Of a stretch of 64,000 bases of DNA, positions 33,022-45,956 are shown one piece after another. Both the position numbers and the translations under genes were made by a program. The notes under the pieces are model-generated. The model saw nothing but the letters and a program-made list of their open reading frames with translations, was not told the origin of the DNA and searched no databases. The stretch covers positions 16,732,455-16,796,454 of the forward strand of contig JAMXBB010000003.1 in the NCBI GenBank assembly GCA_024138015.1, in the 5' to 3' direction. The stretch's first letter is position 1. Each line of letters starts with the position of its first letter. This DNA comes from Lumnitzera littorea (taxonomy: Eukaryota > Streptophyta > Magnoliopsida > Myrtales > Combretaceae).

Positions 33022-35514
33022 TGATGTGTTAGGCAAGTGCACATATCAAATTATAGTAAAGAAAATTATGAGTTTAAATGTTGATCCCTCAGAGACTTTG
33101 ACTATTAGTATTCACTAGGTCTCTATTATCTAACCGGCAAATTAAATTTCAACAAACTTAAAAAGGTAAATCTAAATTACTACTAAAACTAATTTAAAAA
33201 TTAACTAAGACGCAATTCAAGAATTAACAAGAAAGTAATTTAATTGGAAATTAATTCAAGATTCAATATTGTACCTAGATCTTATTTCCCCTTGATGTGA
33301 CATGTGATTTCCTTAAAGATCCTCTAATTTATTTTTTAATTTTTCTTGATTGGGAGAATTTTCTACTAGAACCACTTATTAAAATCTCTTCTCAATAGTA
33401 TGACTTAAGGTTGTATTATTGAACAATGAATTCTTAATGCTTTAATTTGAAATTCCGGAAGAATCTTGTAAATTATCTCTAAACTTGCAACAATTCTCAT
33501 CAACTATGCGTAGATCTAATCTTATAAGAAATCTCTTGATTCTCTTATAATATATCAAACTCTAGATTACTAGCTATGGAAATAATAACCTAAATCATGA
33601 AGCAAACATAGTTGAATCAATAAAATAATAAAGAACTAAATTAATCAAGTAATTATAATATCACATGAATAGATTTAGGTTCCACAAAACCATACTAAGG
33701 TTTTACTCTCTATACATTGCAAAATAGGAAGTTAAAAACAAAGTATAGAAAACAATAGAAAGAAGCATCATGAAATCTAAACAAAATTGAATCTTGAAAT
33801 CTTCTCTTCTCCTCGCTTTCTTAATTGTTCTTGGCTTCGAAAACTTCTTAAAAGTTGTGTTAAAAAGTTTTCTCAAATAAACCCTAATAAGGCTTTATAT
33901 ATGAAGAACTAAAAATAATAAGTCGACTGCAAAAGACGTAATTGGGGCCACCACTATGTCTTTTGGTTGTATACTTGACTATGCTTTATGTTTATCTTAT
34001 TTTTTTTTTTTAATTAGAAATGACATGATCGACAACATGGTCATGTCTTTTGGTTGCGTCCTAGGCTATAACAGTAAAAAATCAGCTCTAATTTTGCTTA
34101 GAAATAATTCAGTCATGTCATTTGGTTGTGCTAATCTTCAAACTTTCATAACTTGCTTATTTTAGCTTCGATTTAAGTGAAATTTGTTTCTATCTTCTCG
34201 TTTTCTCACGTAGATAGTTTCAAAATCTAGAAAATAAAATTTTTTTTTAGATAATGATACTTAATTGAGTAAAATTTTATTTTTTAAATTTTGAAACCAT
34301 CTACATGAGAAATCGAGAAGATAAAAACATATTTTACTCAAATTAAAGCTAAAATAAGAAAGTTATGAATGTTTGAAGATTGACACAGCCGAATGATACG
34401 ACTGTATCGTTTCCAAGCAAAATTAGAGTTGATTTTCTACTGTTACAGCCTAGGATACGACCATGTTATTATTATGTCATTTCTAGTTTAAAAAAAAAAG
34501 AGAGAGACAAACGTGAAGCATAATTAGAGACACGACCAAAAGACACGGTTGTGTCTTCAATCATATATTTTCTAGTCGACCTATTTTTTTTTATCTTTTC
34601 ATATATAAAGCCTTGTTAGGGTTTATTAATTATTAAAAAAAAAATTTTAGCACGATTTTTATATAGTTTTTGAAATCAAGAACAATCAAGAAATCGAGAA
34701 TAAGGGAAGATTTCAAGATTTAATTTTGTTTGGATTTCATGATGCTTCTTTCTACTCTTTTCTATACTTTGATTTTAGATTCTTATTTTACGATGTATAG
34801 TGAGTAAATTTTTTATATTTAGGTTTTGTGGAACTTAGATCTATTCATGTGATATGATTAGTATTTAATTAATTTAGTTCTTTATTATTTTCTTAGTTCA
34901 GTTATGTTTGCTTCATGATTTAGGTTATTGTAATCTAGAGTTTAATATCTTATAAAAGAATTGAAAGATTTCTTATAAGATTAGATTTAGGTATAGTTGA
35001 TGAGAATTGTTGCAAGATTAGGGATAATTTACAAGATTCTTCTAAAATTTCAAATTAAAGCGTAAAGAGTTCATTTTTCAATAATGCAATCTTAGGTCAT
35101 TTTAGTGAAAAGAGATTTTAATAGGTGATTCTAGGATTAGGGTTAATTGACTTGAGAAAATGAATAACTTTAATAGAAATTCTCCCGATTAAGAAAGATT
35201 AAAGAATAAATTAGATGATATTTAAAGAAGTCACATGTTATATTTAGGGGAAATAAGATCTTGGTACAACATTGAATCTTGAATTCATTTTCAATTGAAT
35301 TGTTTTCTTGTTAATTCTTGAATTGCATCTTAGTTAATCTTTAATTTAGTTTTAGCAATAATTTAGATTTACTTCTTTAAGTTTCTTGAAATTTAATTTG
35401 CTAGTTAGATAATAGAGACCTAATGGGTACTAGTAATCAAAGTCTCTGAAGGATTGACATTCGGACTCAGTCCGCTATATTATAAACTGATAGGTGCACT
35501 TGCTTAACACACCA
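33022..35514. repeat. 2.5-kb palindrome of two head-to-head LTRs
   Basis: The left arm (33022-34248, minus-oriented LTR) and the right arm (34271-35514, plus-oriented LTR) are reverse complements over about 1.2 kb with scattered mismatches, separated by only about 22 bp. Both arms belong to the family of the solo LTR at 2720-3926 and both lack about the first 100 bp of U3. The outer ends read TGATGTGTTAGGC and GCTTAACACACCA. It interrupts the CRM-like LTR. No clean target duplication was seen (nearest: AAGCT left, AAGTT right). Confidence 0.85.
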
Positions 35515-36079
35515 AGTTTTTGCCTTAAAATGGAAAAGACAAAAAGGGTATTGTCCAAAAAAAAGTAATGTAAAAGGAATAACAAAAGGGTATAAATGAG
35601 AATGTAAAGAAATCATTGATTGGAGTAGTGAATCCTTTCACATAGGGGGTTAGACACTTAGCATTAGGACATTGGAGGCACTTTCGGTAAAAACAACAAG
35701 TTGTACAGTTAGGTTGGGTACTTACTAAGTAGAGGTACTGAGCAGATCTGAGGTCCTCTCAAGAAGATGTGTGTACAGATTAGTGCTAGGGTTCTCAGCA
35801 CCAATACTTCTGAGTTGGAGGTTGGCTTAGGTTATGGCCGAGTAGACGTGTGAAGGATCGATTTATTGGTAGAGCATACTTCGGGTCGGTACTCGACTAC
35901 TAAGAGACGTGTAGTTACTTGCCTCAGCATTAGGAGTTAGTCGGTAGTGAGGATCAACTTGGCTTTAGCAAGAGTTAGCTGGAACAGTAGGATCTACTTC
36001 ACTAGTCCTTCAAGTCCCCTGCTCAGGCTCTGGTTAAAGGCCTGGTAGCTTGATTCTCATCATTTCATCTGGGTTGATT

Positions 36080-37420
36080 TAGATTTAAGATCAAATTCGG
36101 TTGGTCTTAGTTCAATTCTTCATCAGGTTGGCAGGAGCTAAGGTTGGCAATGCTAAAGGTGTCAGATACTCCATAGTCATAAGGTAATTCCAATCGATAG
36201 GTATTATCATTGATCTTTTGGAGTATTCTCAAGGGTCCTTTGGCTTAGGCGGATAACTTATTTTTTCTCTTGCTCGGGAACCTCTCCTTGCTTAAGTGCA
36301 GCTACACCAAATCTTTGGGCTAAAATTGTGCTAACTCCCTTTCTTTACTCTTTTCTCACATCCTTTTGGCAGCTTGGTCAATTTGCTGAGTAACTCTCTT
36401 GTAGATCTACTTAGAGACTGTGCTTGGGCTCTTGTGTTGGCGACTTTAAAGGGTGTTTGCTTAGTGGTTGTATACAGTACAGTTGTAAGCGAATTCTACC
36501 ACAAGAAAATAGACATCCTAATCAACTAAGTTCTTCCTCTCTACAGCTCGGAGCAATGATCCTAAAGTATGATTGACTACTTCTGTTTGGCCATCGCTTT
36601 GGGGTTGACAGGAAGTGCTAGATAGTAGTTTAGTTCCCTTAAGACGCTAAAGAGTCCTCTAGAAATTGTTTGAAAACTTTGGATTTTTGTCCAAGACTAT
36701 ACTTCTTAGTACATCGTGTAGCTAAACAATTTCCTATGAAAAGAGAGAAGGAATAGCTGAAGCATTGTTAGTTTTAGAGCAAGGGCACAAAGCATGCCAT
36801 CTTACTAAATTTATCAACGACGACCATCACAAAATCTTTGCTTCGAGTAGTTCTTGGTAATCCAAGAACAAAGTCTATACTCAACTCAGCCCAAGGTTAG
36901 GTTGGGATAGGTAAAGACATTGCTTTTCCTTATTTGGTTTGGCATTTGGCCCTCTTGTAAGTAGTACAGCTTTCAATAACTTTGTATATGTCTCATCTTA
37001 TTTTTGGCCAAAAGAACCATCCATTCAACAACTCATATGTCCTCTCTCCAAAATGTTCAGAAAGTCCTCACTATAGGCTCTTTTCACCAATAGCTCTCTA
37101 ATTGAACAAATCAGTACATACAATTTGCTACCTTAGTATAGATAACCATCCTCTACATGGTACTCGTCTACTATTCTTCCGTTGGCATATCGTCTAAATA
37201 TAGGACCAAAATGGGGGTCTTGAGGATATTGCTTTTTTATGCTTACAAACCCTAACAATATGGTCTTTAATTCAATAAGGAGAATATGTCTTATCGACAG
37301 AGCATCGGCAACTATGTTACTCTTACCTTGTTTGTACTTTATTACGAACTTGAATCATTCTAGAAATTTAACCCACCGCACTTGATGCTTTGATAGTTTA
37401 GTTTGACTTTTGACATATCG
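36080..37420 (-). pseudogene. CRM-like pol relic (RNase H end, integrase, C-terminus)
   Basis: Minus-strand translation aligns with the plus-strand copy at 56300-57720. Matching pieces include HQVRWVKFLE, a VADALSIRH segment after the RNase H core, the HFGPIF...GRIVDEY linker before the integrase zinc finger, and RLELPYDYGVSDTFSIANLS at the C-terminus. There are many stops and frameshifts, so it is non-functional. Confidence 0.7.
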
Positions 37421-39608
37421 TAGACACCTCATTTTTTGGCCCCCTTTTTTATTTTTTTTTCAAAATTTTTAGAATAGGTTAAAAGGTCCTAAATTAGGAA
37501 AAATATAAAAAAAATTGAAAATTAAAGAAAACCCAAAAAATAAGAGATTTAGGAAAAAATACAAAAAAAATACAAAAAAATAGGAAAAAGCACAAAAAAA
37601 GAAATTTAGAAAAATATCAAAAAATAGGAAAAGCACAAAAAACACAAAAAATAAGAAATTTATAAAAAATACAAAAAATAGAAAATGAAAGAAAACCCTA
37701 AAAAAAAGAGATTTAAATAAAAAAATTATTTAAAAACGTAATAATTAAAAAGAAACAAAAGGGAGAAGGAATTTTTCTTTTTTTCTTTGTTTTTTTTATT
37801 ACATTTTTTTGTGTATATAAAAATACATAATTATATATATATATAAAGAAAAAAAAAAAAAGAGGGGGAGGGGGGGATCGGACCAGGTTAAAACTGGTTT
37901 ATAGGATTAAAGCTCAAGGTGCGCAACGGCGTACCCTTCTTTTTTTCAGACGCACACGTGCAATGTACGTCACGTGCCTTATACGTGAACTAGTGCTCCC
38001 TTTCTTTTTCCTCTAGATTCCAATTTCAGCTCTAATTTCTTAATTTATTTCCTTTCGTGTGAGCTTGGTTTGGGGTTATTTTTAACCCCATTTACTACAC
38101 GATTTCACCAAATTAATAGTGGAATCGTGTAGTATGCTTGGCATACTTTGAATCGGGACCTATTGTTCGTTCAAATTAAGTCAAATTCAATATTAAATTG
38201 GCTCCAAAAAATGAGAAAAAAACCAAAATTCCTACATCCCCATTCATGGCTGTTTTCTTCCATTAATGACTTTTCCACGCTTATTCGAGCTGTGTTTAGT
38301 ATAAATAGAGGTCGAGGAACACACAAAGACACACAAAACAAGTTTAGAAACGCTTTAGGTAATCAATTCGAAGCTTTCTCTCTCTAACCTGATCCCTTTC
38401 TCTGTCTAGGATAGCTACCCCTACGGCTATTTTTAGCAAAAACCACTACCACCATTAGAATCCTCACGTCTAAAAACTCTAGGTAAAGCACCTCGATTTG
38501 ACTTTCCGAGGTGATTCGAGCCATACATGCCAATTAGAGTTGACTGTAGCTGACTGAAGGTGACTCGAAGCCGACTCGAAGCCGACTAAGTTGACTCGAC
38601 CTAAGATTGAGTCGACTTAGTTTGATTTTTATTTTATTTTATTTATTTATTTTCTTTTTTCTTTTTTTTTTAATATTTTTTTATTAATTTATCCATTTAC
38701 TCTTGTACTTGTAATAAAAAAAAAAGAAGAAAAGAAGAAAGAGAAAAAAAAAAGGAAAAGGGAAGAAAAGAAAAAAAAAAGAGAGAAAAAGAAACGGAAA
38801 GGGGATTTTTTTTTTACTTGTTGAATAAAGAAATAAATAAACAAAGAAACAAAAACAAATAAATGAGTTAGTAACAAAATAAATTTGTTTTATTACTTAG
38901 AAAATCGATTTTTTCCAAAAAAAAAAAATGAATAAAAAAAAATGGACTTTTGTTTCTAAAATTAGGGCATTTTAGAATTTCTGAAAATCACATCAATTTA
39001 GGACCTTTTAGGAAATTTTCTCAAATAAATCAAAATAGGTAAAAATGTAAATCCGGCTGTTTTTTCAAAAATTAAAATCAATCAACCCATCATGTTTTCG
39101 ATAAAAGAATTACATACGTCTAATCCTGAATAGCGGGTACATATACACCTATGAGGCGATGATAAAAATTATAAAAAAAATAATTTTTCTTCTTCTTTTT
39201 TTTTTAGTTTAAGTTCACTTCTTTTATTCAATTAAAGTAACTAACAATCGAATTCTATCTTTTAAAAATTGAAAGGTGATCTTTAAGTTCAATTTTAAAC
39301 CGTAAGGGTTTAAAGATTAGAATCCATAGATCCAAGTCTCTTGTTTCAAAAAACCATTTTATAAAATTGGTTTCAATCGTTAGATTGGTGGCTAAATTAT
39401 AATCAATCTATCCAATTGGTTATAACTTAATTCTTTTTCTCGACTCTAATCAGGTGGCGACTCTAAAGTACTTTCAAAATGTAAAAAAGGAACCAGTTTT
39501 CTTAAAACCCTAGTTGAGGATCAATACTAAACGGGTAAAGGTTTAGTACTAATCGGTTTTGAAAAAACTTAATTTATAAAACCAGGAGATGAAAAACTAG
39601 GCTCGACA
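37419..39608 (+). repeat. 5' LTR of the Tat element
   Basis: Begins CGTAGACACC (decayed from TGTAGACACC as I remember it) and ends CTCGACA three bases before the primer site. It contains an A-rich low-complexity tract of AAAATACAAAAAATAGG-type units (37480-37740), a TATAAATAG promoter (38300) and poly-T/purine-rich tracts (38640-38930). Confidence 0.7.
38300..38308 (+). promoter_or_regulatory. TATA box of the Tat 5' LTR
   Basis: TATAAATAG lies mid-LTR, followed by GAACACACAAAG, a plausible transcription start region. Confidence 0.6.
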
Positions 39609-39611
39609 GCT

Positions 39612-39631
39612 TGGCTACTTTATTAGGGACC
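39612..39631 (+). promoter_or_regulatory. Decayed primer-binding site of the Tat element
   Basis: TGGCTACTTTATTAGGGACC resembles the TGGCGACTC-type site reported as tRNA-Arg for Tat/Ogre elements, with mostly transition differences. It starts 3 nt after the LTR. Confidence 0.55.
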
Positions 39632-40212
39632 ATTAAGAGAACTAGCAATTCAATTTTCCAAAATTAAAATAGATCTATAAAATCACCTTAAAATGCAATT
39701 TATTTATTCATTATTTGTTTATACTATAGTTGTACTAACATTTTCTTTGCAGGTTTAATTTTATTTATTTAATTCTGGGGAAATTTATTTTATGTACTAT
39801 AAAATGCATGATAAATAAAATTTATTATTTTATGTAGGCTCCAGGTTCTATGGGTGTGGTGTAACTATCGCTTGAGGTTGATTAGGTCATCTCCACTTAA
39901 GCTTGATATAATTAATGAAAGTGTTTTTTAACAAGTGAGGTCGCATAAGCTTAAGAGCCTTTAGAACCCACCCTTTATGCATTCACGACATTTAGAATTG
40001 ATGAATAATCAAACAAGATGGAAATAAAATACAGAATGGCATAAAGTTTTCTTGATTTCCCTTGCAATTTTCACATATTGTAAACATAGAATTACTGTAA
40101 ATAGGTTTTTTCTTTGTAAAAATAGTCGGACAGTTTTGTAACATATATATTTTTTTTCTTTTGTAATTTAGATTAAAAAATAGCCTGTTCATCCAACTCT
40201 ATCTACTTTAGG

Positions 40213-41605
40213 GAAAAATTTGTAAGCAAACCCATATACCCCAAGTCAATCTTGGACCAATGGTTATGACACTTCAATTCGAGGGAACAAGAGACCATCT
40301 TTAGTAAAATCAGGCCCATTCTATCTCTTCCAAAAGTGAAAATAGAGATTAATTTGATTAAGGCTCTAACCAACTTTTGGGAACCCAAAGAAGTGAATTT
40401 TCGAGTTGGCCCTCACCTAATTAGCCTAACACTTGAAGAGTACACCTAATTACTTTAAGCCCCTTATTTAGAAAATATATACACCCCAAATTTGGAAGTG
40501 GATCTGGTGAATGCATTTTCAAGACTTCTAAGTATTAGAAAAGCTAAAGTGAACAAAGCCCTTGGAAGCTGTAACGATAATTACATCAAGTTGGAAGACT
40601 TAATAGTCTGGTTCGTCATTAAGCCTGAATCCAACCGACGGGGCATCTTTTGTGGCAATCTTAGAGATTGGGGACAAAACAGAATTAAAGCCTTTATCCT
40701 AGCTGCATTTGAAACCTACCTATTCCCTAATGGAAAGTTCCTCATCCATTTCAAGGTTTCTGAGATAGTGAGACAATTTTTTGAAGGAAAATTATATGTC
40801 CCGACCCTCCTCGCAGAACATATTAGAAGCCTCGGTATTTTGAAAGGAAAGAATGATGGCACACTAAAAACCAGCATGCGGTTACTAACAGTTTAGTTCG
40901 TAAGCCACATGAAATGTTATGGGCTTGATCTAATCCAAGGAAAGTTTGCTCATAACATTGATATAATCGATTTTTTTATCGATAAGGTCCATCTCCTAGA
41001 AAGAAAATCCACTTACTACTAAATAGAAGTGTTGAAAAATTTTCAAGTCACCAATATCTTATGGATAGCAAGATGGAGTAACTTTACACGGGTGATCTTA
41101 GTTTGCAAAAACTATCAAGCAATTCCCTTAATCAGGATGAAATTATGCATAGGTTATTACCTTAACAATATGATCAGATAATTTGGGGGTATCAAAATAT
41201 ATAGTCTATAGACCTCCATTGGATATCATGACTTTGGATTATGAGGACCTTTAGATTCCCTTACCACAAAAGATATCCAAACTCAGGGCAATCAAACAGT
41301 TATGGGAAACAAGGACTGTTAGCCCAAACATTGATTTAGGAGATTAGCTAGGAGAAGTGGACAAGCACCAGTTTACTATAGAATATTTGTATGATCAGCT
41401 CTACAAGGCAGGGGAGATACAATATCGAGCACCAAAAGTCATCCAACCTACACCGGTTGAAACAAATCCTAAAATTAAGACCTATATGGACCAAGTACAA
41501 GCCCGAGTGGAAGTAATCTATGAAGAGCGGGACATGTGGGAGGATCTCTTTCAAGAATCTAAACAATGTTCTCGAGCCTTGGAACATCAATTGAAGATCA
41601 CCTAA
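40213..41605 (+). pseudogene. Tat N-terminal ORF relic (DUF7745-like)
   Basis: The longest open piece, 40492-40896, encodes AFSRLLSI..., IKAFILAAFETYLFPN and SEIVRQFFEGKLYVPTLLAE, preceded by LTNFWEPKEVNF and LTLEEYTLL-like segments in the same reading. This pattern (TFxxGxxLTPTLEEY...A..LFP...G.I......V...V..G....P..LAE) is that of the conserved plant domain before gag in Tat/Ogre elements. 41357-41605 continues with a charged, coiled-coil-like tail. Its role is unknown. Stops and frameshifts break it. Confidence 0.55.
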
Positions 41606-42059
41606 AAGAGGCTTAAAGAACTTGAAGAAATGGAAGAGCCTAACTCTAAAACGAGGAGGGGAGCACCAGCAGAGTCCAATAGTTAGAAAAAGGGAATGCT
41701 CGCTAAGCGCCAAAAGAACATTTAGAATAGTCTTCTTAAAATGTATTTTCTTTTTTTTTTTTTCAAATAATGTAAAAGGAAACTCCAAAAGCTACAAAAA
41801 TAATTTTTTTTTTTACCATCTTGTTAGTTATTTGTTGAGTCTATTCCTTTTGCATCCATGTGGCTCATTTGTATTTTATTCATTTGCATTCTTTTAAAAA
41901 TTAAAATATTCATGTGCTAACTTGTTGAGAAGAGATCTTAAATAGGTTGCCAAGATAGCTCCTAAGTGTCAAACTTTCTAGAGAAGTCATATTCGAACCC
42001 ACTCACAGACCAGAATGACCAGTTAAGGAAGCAACAATGTCAACACCAACAATAATGTC

Positions 42060-43560
42060 AACCCTGAACTTGTTGATCCTATTGAGTTGAGATCCCAAAC
42101 TTTGGAACAAACAGTAGGGAAAATTGTAGATCAACTGAGCTTTTTTGTTGATAGTATTGCTTTGCTTAGGTCCATAGCTCCATCAAACAAAGAGAGTTCT
42201 AAGGTTAGATATAGGAAGAATACAGAGGCCCTACCCTTCGAAATGGAAGAAGCCTACCCAAAAGCGAATCAAGCCTTCGAATCCTTTGAAATAAAAGGGG
42301 TCTTTTTGAAGGTTAACCTAACTTTTGAGCCGAACACTTACTCATTCCCAGTCAATCCAAAGCCTAAAGTTGATCAGGATAGACTGAAAGAGCTTGAGAA
42401 GCGGCTAACTCAACAAATTACTGAAAAAATGAAAATGCTTGAGGGGTATGATGGATTCGAGCACGCTGGTATAACAGACTTCTCTACTTATGATTATGGA
42501 AGCTTCCCAAAAAAATTCATAGCACTTGACTTCGAAAAATACAATGGGACTAGATGCCCTAAGCTACACACTCGGATGTATGTGTGTAAGATGGGCAAGT
42601 ATGTGCAATATGATCAGCTCATGGTTCAGACTTTTTAGGACAGTCTAACTAGCCCCGCTTTGACTTGGTATGCCCATTTGGATTTGAATCAAGTGAACAC
42701 ATGGGAAAAGCTAGCCAAGGCGTTTTATGAGCAGTATAAATTTAATGTCAAAGTGGCACCAACCATGATGAACTTGGTTGCCTTGTAAAAAAAGCATAAT
42801 GAGTCCTTCAAGGAGTATGCGCTGAGGTAGAGATCCTTAGTCACACGAGTATCCACCCCTATGACTAAGAAGGAGCTGACTTCAGCTTTTATTAATACTC
42901 TTGAAAGACCTTACTTTTCTCATCTAATTGGGTAAGCCTCCTCCAGTTTCGTAGAAGTAGTAGCCACGGGATGTCGGATTGAAAGTGCTGTCGCTTCTGG
43001 TAAGTTACAGGAGCCATCGGATAAAAAGCTACCTTCTATAAAGCTTACTTTAAGCAAAACCAAAGAAGCAACTATCAACATGGTAAATTCAAACACTAGG
43101 CCCAATACTCAAGTCTCCTTTAGAATAAATCCTCCATCAATACAACAACAATTCCGAAGTCAGCTACAAGTTAACAAGGTTCTGAGATAGTTCACCAAGA
43201 TATCGGTACCCCTCAGCTAAGTCCTTGAAAAATTGAAGAAAGACAATTTGATCCATCCTAAGCCTCCTAATGAAAGACATAGACCAAAATTTTTTTATCC
43301 TAACACTAGATGTCAATATCATTTAGGGCAAATAGGCCATTCGACCGACTTATGTTGGAGATTAAGAAACAAAATCTAAGACTTAATTGATGAAGGCATA
43401 GTCCAGCTAGACTTTGTAAAGGCCCCAGTTCCAAATGTCAATAGCAACCCTTTGCCTAACCATGGGCCCATCATCAATATGATATATGATGACTTAGAGC
43501 CTACCATTAACATGATTGGTTTTAACAGAGAGCCTAAGGTCTACAAATTCTATAGACAAG
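42060..43560 (+). pseudogene. Tat gag relic (capsid and zinc knuckle)
   Basis: An open piece at 42087-42638 holds a coiled-coil (LKELEKRLTQQITEKMK) and the capsid start FIALDFEKYNGTRCPKLH. After a TAG the frame goes on with TWYAHLDLNQVNTWEKLAKAF and SFKEYALR. A zinc-binding motif C-x2-H-x5-H-x4-C reads CQYHLGQIGHSTDLC at 43311-43355, then LPNHGPIINMI, typical of Tat gag. At least six in-frame stops. It packaged the element's RNA when active. Confidence 0.7.
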
Positions 43561-43859
43561 AGGAGAAACAAATTCTATAAACTAGACAGTATACCTTTTA
43601 TGTACCTATGGCCCCCGAAAATTATAAAATTGCCCCTCTCAACTACTAGGTAATAAACCAGGGGGCAGTTAAGCTCACATGTAAGGAGGATTACCCACTC
43701 TAGTAGAATCTATGATCCGAGGGAAGACCTGAAAAAGAAGGCCATGCTGGAAAGGCCAAACAATGAACATAAAGAAGGATTGACTACCTTCACCAAGATG
43801 ATTAAGTTTAGCAAGTATAAAATAATGGATCAGCTTGCTAAGACTTTAGTACAAATATC

Positions 43860-44400
43860 CCTTATAAGTCTATTGATGGCATAAGAGTCACATCGGGAAG
43901 CTTTGTTCAGAACATTGAAGGAAGTCAAAGTCCTTTGCGAAATACCGGCTGAAAGAATAGGGTCTGTCATTAACTTTGTCCTTATTATAGATCAAATTTC
44001 TTTCTCTACTGAGGAACTGTGTAAAGGAGGTAGTTAGCACACCAAGCCTCTATTCATAATAGTGCAAATAAATAACATCATCACAACAAGAGTTCTCATT
44101 TTCAACGGCTCATCATTTAATGTTTGCCGTCTCACCACCTTGGATCTATTGGGCATCGATACAACTGCAATTAAACTAAGCTTAACAACGGTTCGAGCTT
44201 TTGACGAATCTAGGAGAGAAATTATAGGGGAGATCGACTTACCAGTTGATATTGGCCCACAAACATTCAACATCCGATTCCAAGTTTTGGACATTCTAAG
44301 AACCTTCAATTTATTATTAGGAAGACCTTAGATACATTTAGCAGGGGTCGTACCTTCGAGTCTTAATCAAAAGGTTAAGTTACCCTATATTGGCACTAAA
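43860..44400 (+). pseudogene. Tat aspartic protease relic, catalytic Asp lost
   Basis: 44062-44331 reads ...VLIFNGSSFNVCRLTTLDLLG...AFDESRREIIGEIDLPVDIGP...LGRP, matching the Tat retropepsin. The catalytic motif expected as (V/I)DNGSS has Phe (codon 44101-44103) in place of Asp, so the enzyme would be dead even without the stops around it. It would have cleaved the polyprotein. Confidence 0.7.
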
Positions 44401-45289
44401 GAGCACGAGGACTTTAGACTCTAAATGTTCGAAGAGGTGTATATGATTAATCAGGAGAAGTATGAGAGACTAAAATTCAAAGAAGGTCAGTTTAGAACCT
44501 ATGGGCTAGGTTACATCCCAACTCTAATGGATGAGCTGTAAAATGTGCAAGCGAAGGGAAACAAAGGTGACAAATTGTATCACACCTTGATGACCTTCCC
44601 ACCGTTATTAGAAATTTTCATCCGGGCTGAAATTCAAAATACAGAGCTTGCTAAAGAGGACACCTCCAGCAAAGATAAAACAATCGGCCCATCCAACAAA
44701 TCTCAATAGCTGAATAACTGGTTCTCCATCCTTATGAATAACAATAAGTCTTCTCTAGGGTAAAAGATGAATCACAGTCTAGTATTTTATAAGAGTTTTG
44801 CAATAAATTACCTTTGTTCTACAAATAATTGTACTCGAAAGAAGATTCCTCCAAATATAGATTAGTCTCTTTACTCTTCACTTCTTCCTTACTTATACTC
44901 TTTCTTTTACAATCTTTTCCCTAAATCCAATGCTTCGAACAAAGGCCATGGATACCTTGCATAGATAGGTGATGAAACTATTGATATCACCTTTGGCCTT
45001 ACTGGGTTAGTTGTCTGGAGTGATATGAATGACCATAATGACATGCAAGAAAGTGGGCAAAAACATGAAATGAGTAGAATTTCCTTTGATGAGCCAATTG
45101 AGACGATTAATGTTGGGAGTGATGACAATTCCAGAACATTGAAAATTGGAGGGAATCTAAAACAAAAGGTTGAAATGATTGTACTACTATCTGAATCCAA
45201 GATGTGTTTGCATAGCTTTATGAAGAGATGCCGGATTAGATCCATCAATCGTGGTCCATCGCTTACCTACACGAGAGGACATCAAACTT

Positions 45290-45956
45290 AAGAAACAGAA
45301 GTTAAGAACGTTTTGACCGGATATCTTGTTGAAGATTAAGGAAGAGGTTAGAAAATTACTAGAGGTCGGTTTCATTGAGGTATTTGATTATCCCGAATGG
45401 GTAGCTAACATAGCATTAGTTATGAAAAAGAATAGAAAAGTCAGAGTGTGCATAAATTTTCGAGACATTAATCAAGCAACCCTTAAAGATAATTTCCCCT
45501 TGCCCCATATTGACGTTTTAGTCAATAACACAGTTGGAAACCATCTTTTCTCTTTTATGGATGGATTCTCCGAATATAATCAAATTCAAATGTTTGAAGA
45601 AAATAAAGCTAAGACAACATTTATTACAACTTAACGTACATTTTGCTATAAAGTAATGCCTTTCGGACTAAAAAATGCTAGGGTAACTTATCAAAGGGCT
45701 ATGGTCGCAATCTTTCATGACATGATGTACAAATAAGTTGAAGTATATGTTGACGATATGATTGCAAAGTCCGAAGAAGGAGAAAATCATGTGGATAATC
45801 TGAGGAGATTGTTTGATAGGTTAAGACAATTCCAGTTGAAGCTTAACCTAGAGAAATGTACCTTTGGAGTGACTTTAAGGAAATTATTGGGCTTTATAAT
45901 CAACTAAAGAGGCATTGAAGTGGAGCATGATAAATTCAAAGCAATAGTTGACTTGC
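45290..45956 (+). pseudogene. Tat reverse transcriptase relic
   Basis: Contains EEVRKLLEVGFIEV, KVRVCINFRDIN, a FPLPHID segment, FMDGFSEYNQIQM, VMPFGLKNA and the catalytic YVDD at 45746-45757, then LRQFQLKLNLEKC and a LGFII-like end. Active-site Asp residues remain, but there are stops at 45634 and in CYK...YKxVEVYVDD. The reading KAIVDL is cut by the nested solo LTR at 45957 and resumes as PPP at 49508. Confidence 0.8.

Larger units (their letters stand above)
32440..37420 (-). mobile_element. CRM-like chromovirus, 3' part, minus strand, interrupted
   Basis: Read on the minus strand: end of RNase H, integrase and C-terminal region (37420-36080), LTR U3 (36080-35515), then after a 2.5-kb palindromic insertion the LTR remainder with TATAAATACCC box and U5 (33021-32440, ending TGACTCA). 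The same order is found on the plus strand in the copy at 53.2-58.5 kb, which confirms that 35515 and 33021 were once adjacent. The upstream pol and gag are missing beyond 37420, where a Tat element begins. Confidence 0.7.

Noticed and set aside
33956..34165. Open frame with a repeated MSFGC phrase
   Set aside because: It comes from imperfect LTR sequence (decayed copies of the palindromic motif) within the left palindrome arm.
38689..38877. Minus-strand open frame rich in Phe and Ser
   Set aside because: Product of the purine-rich low-complexity tract in the Tat LTR.
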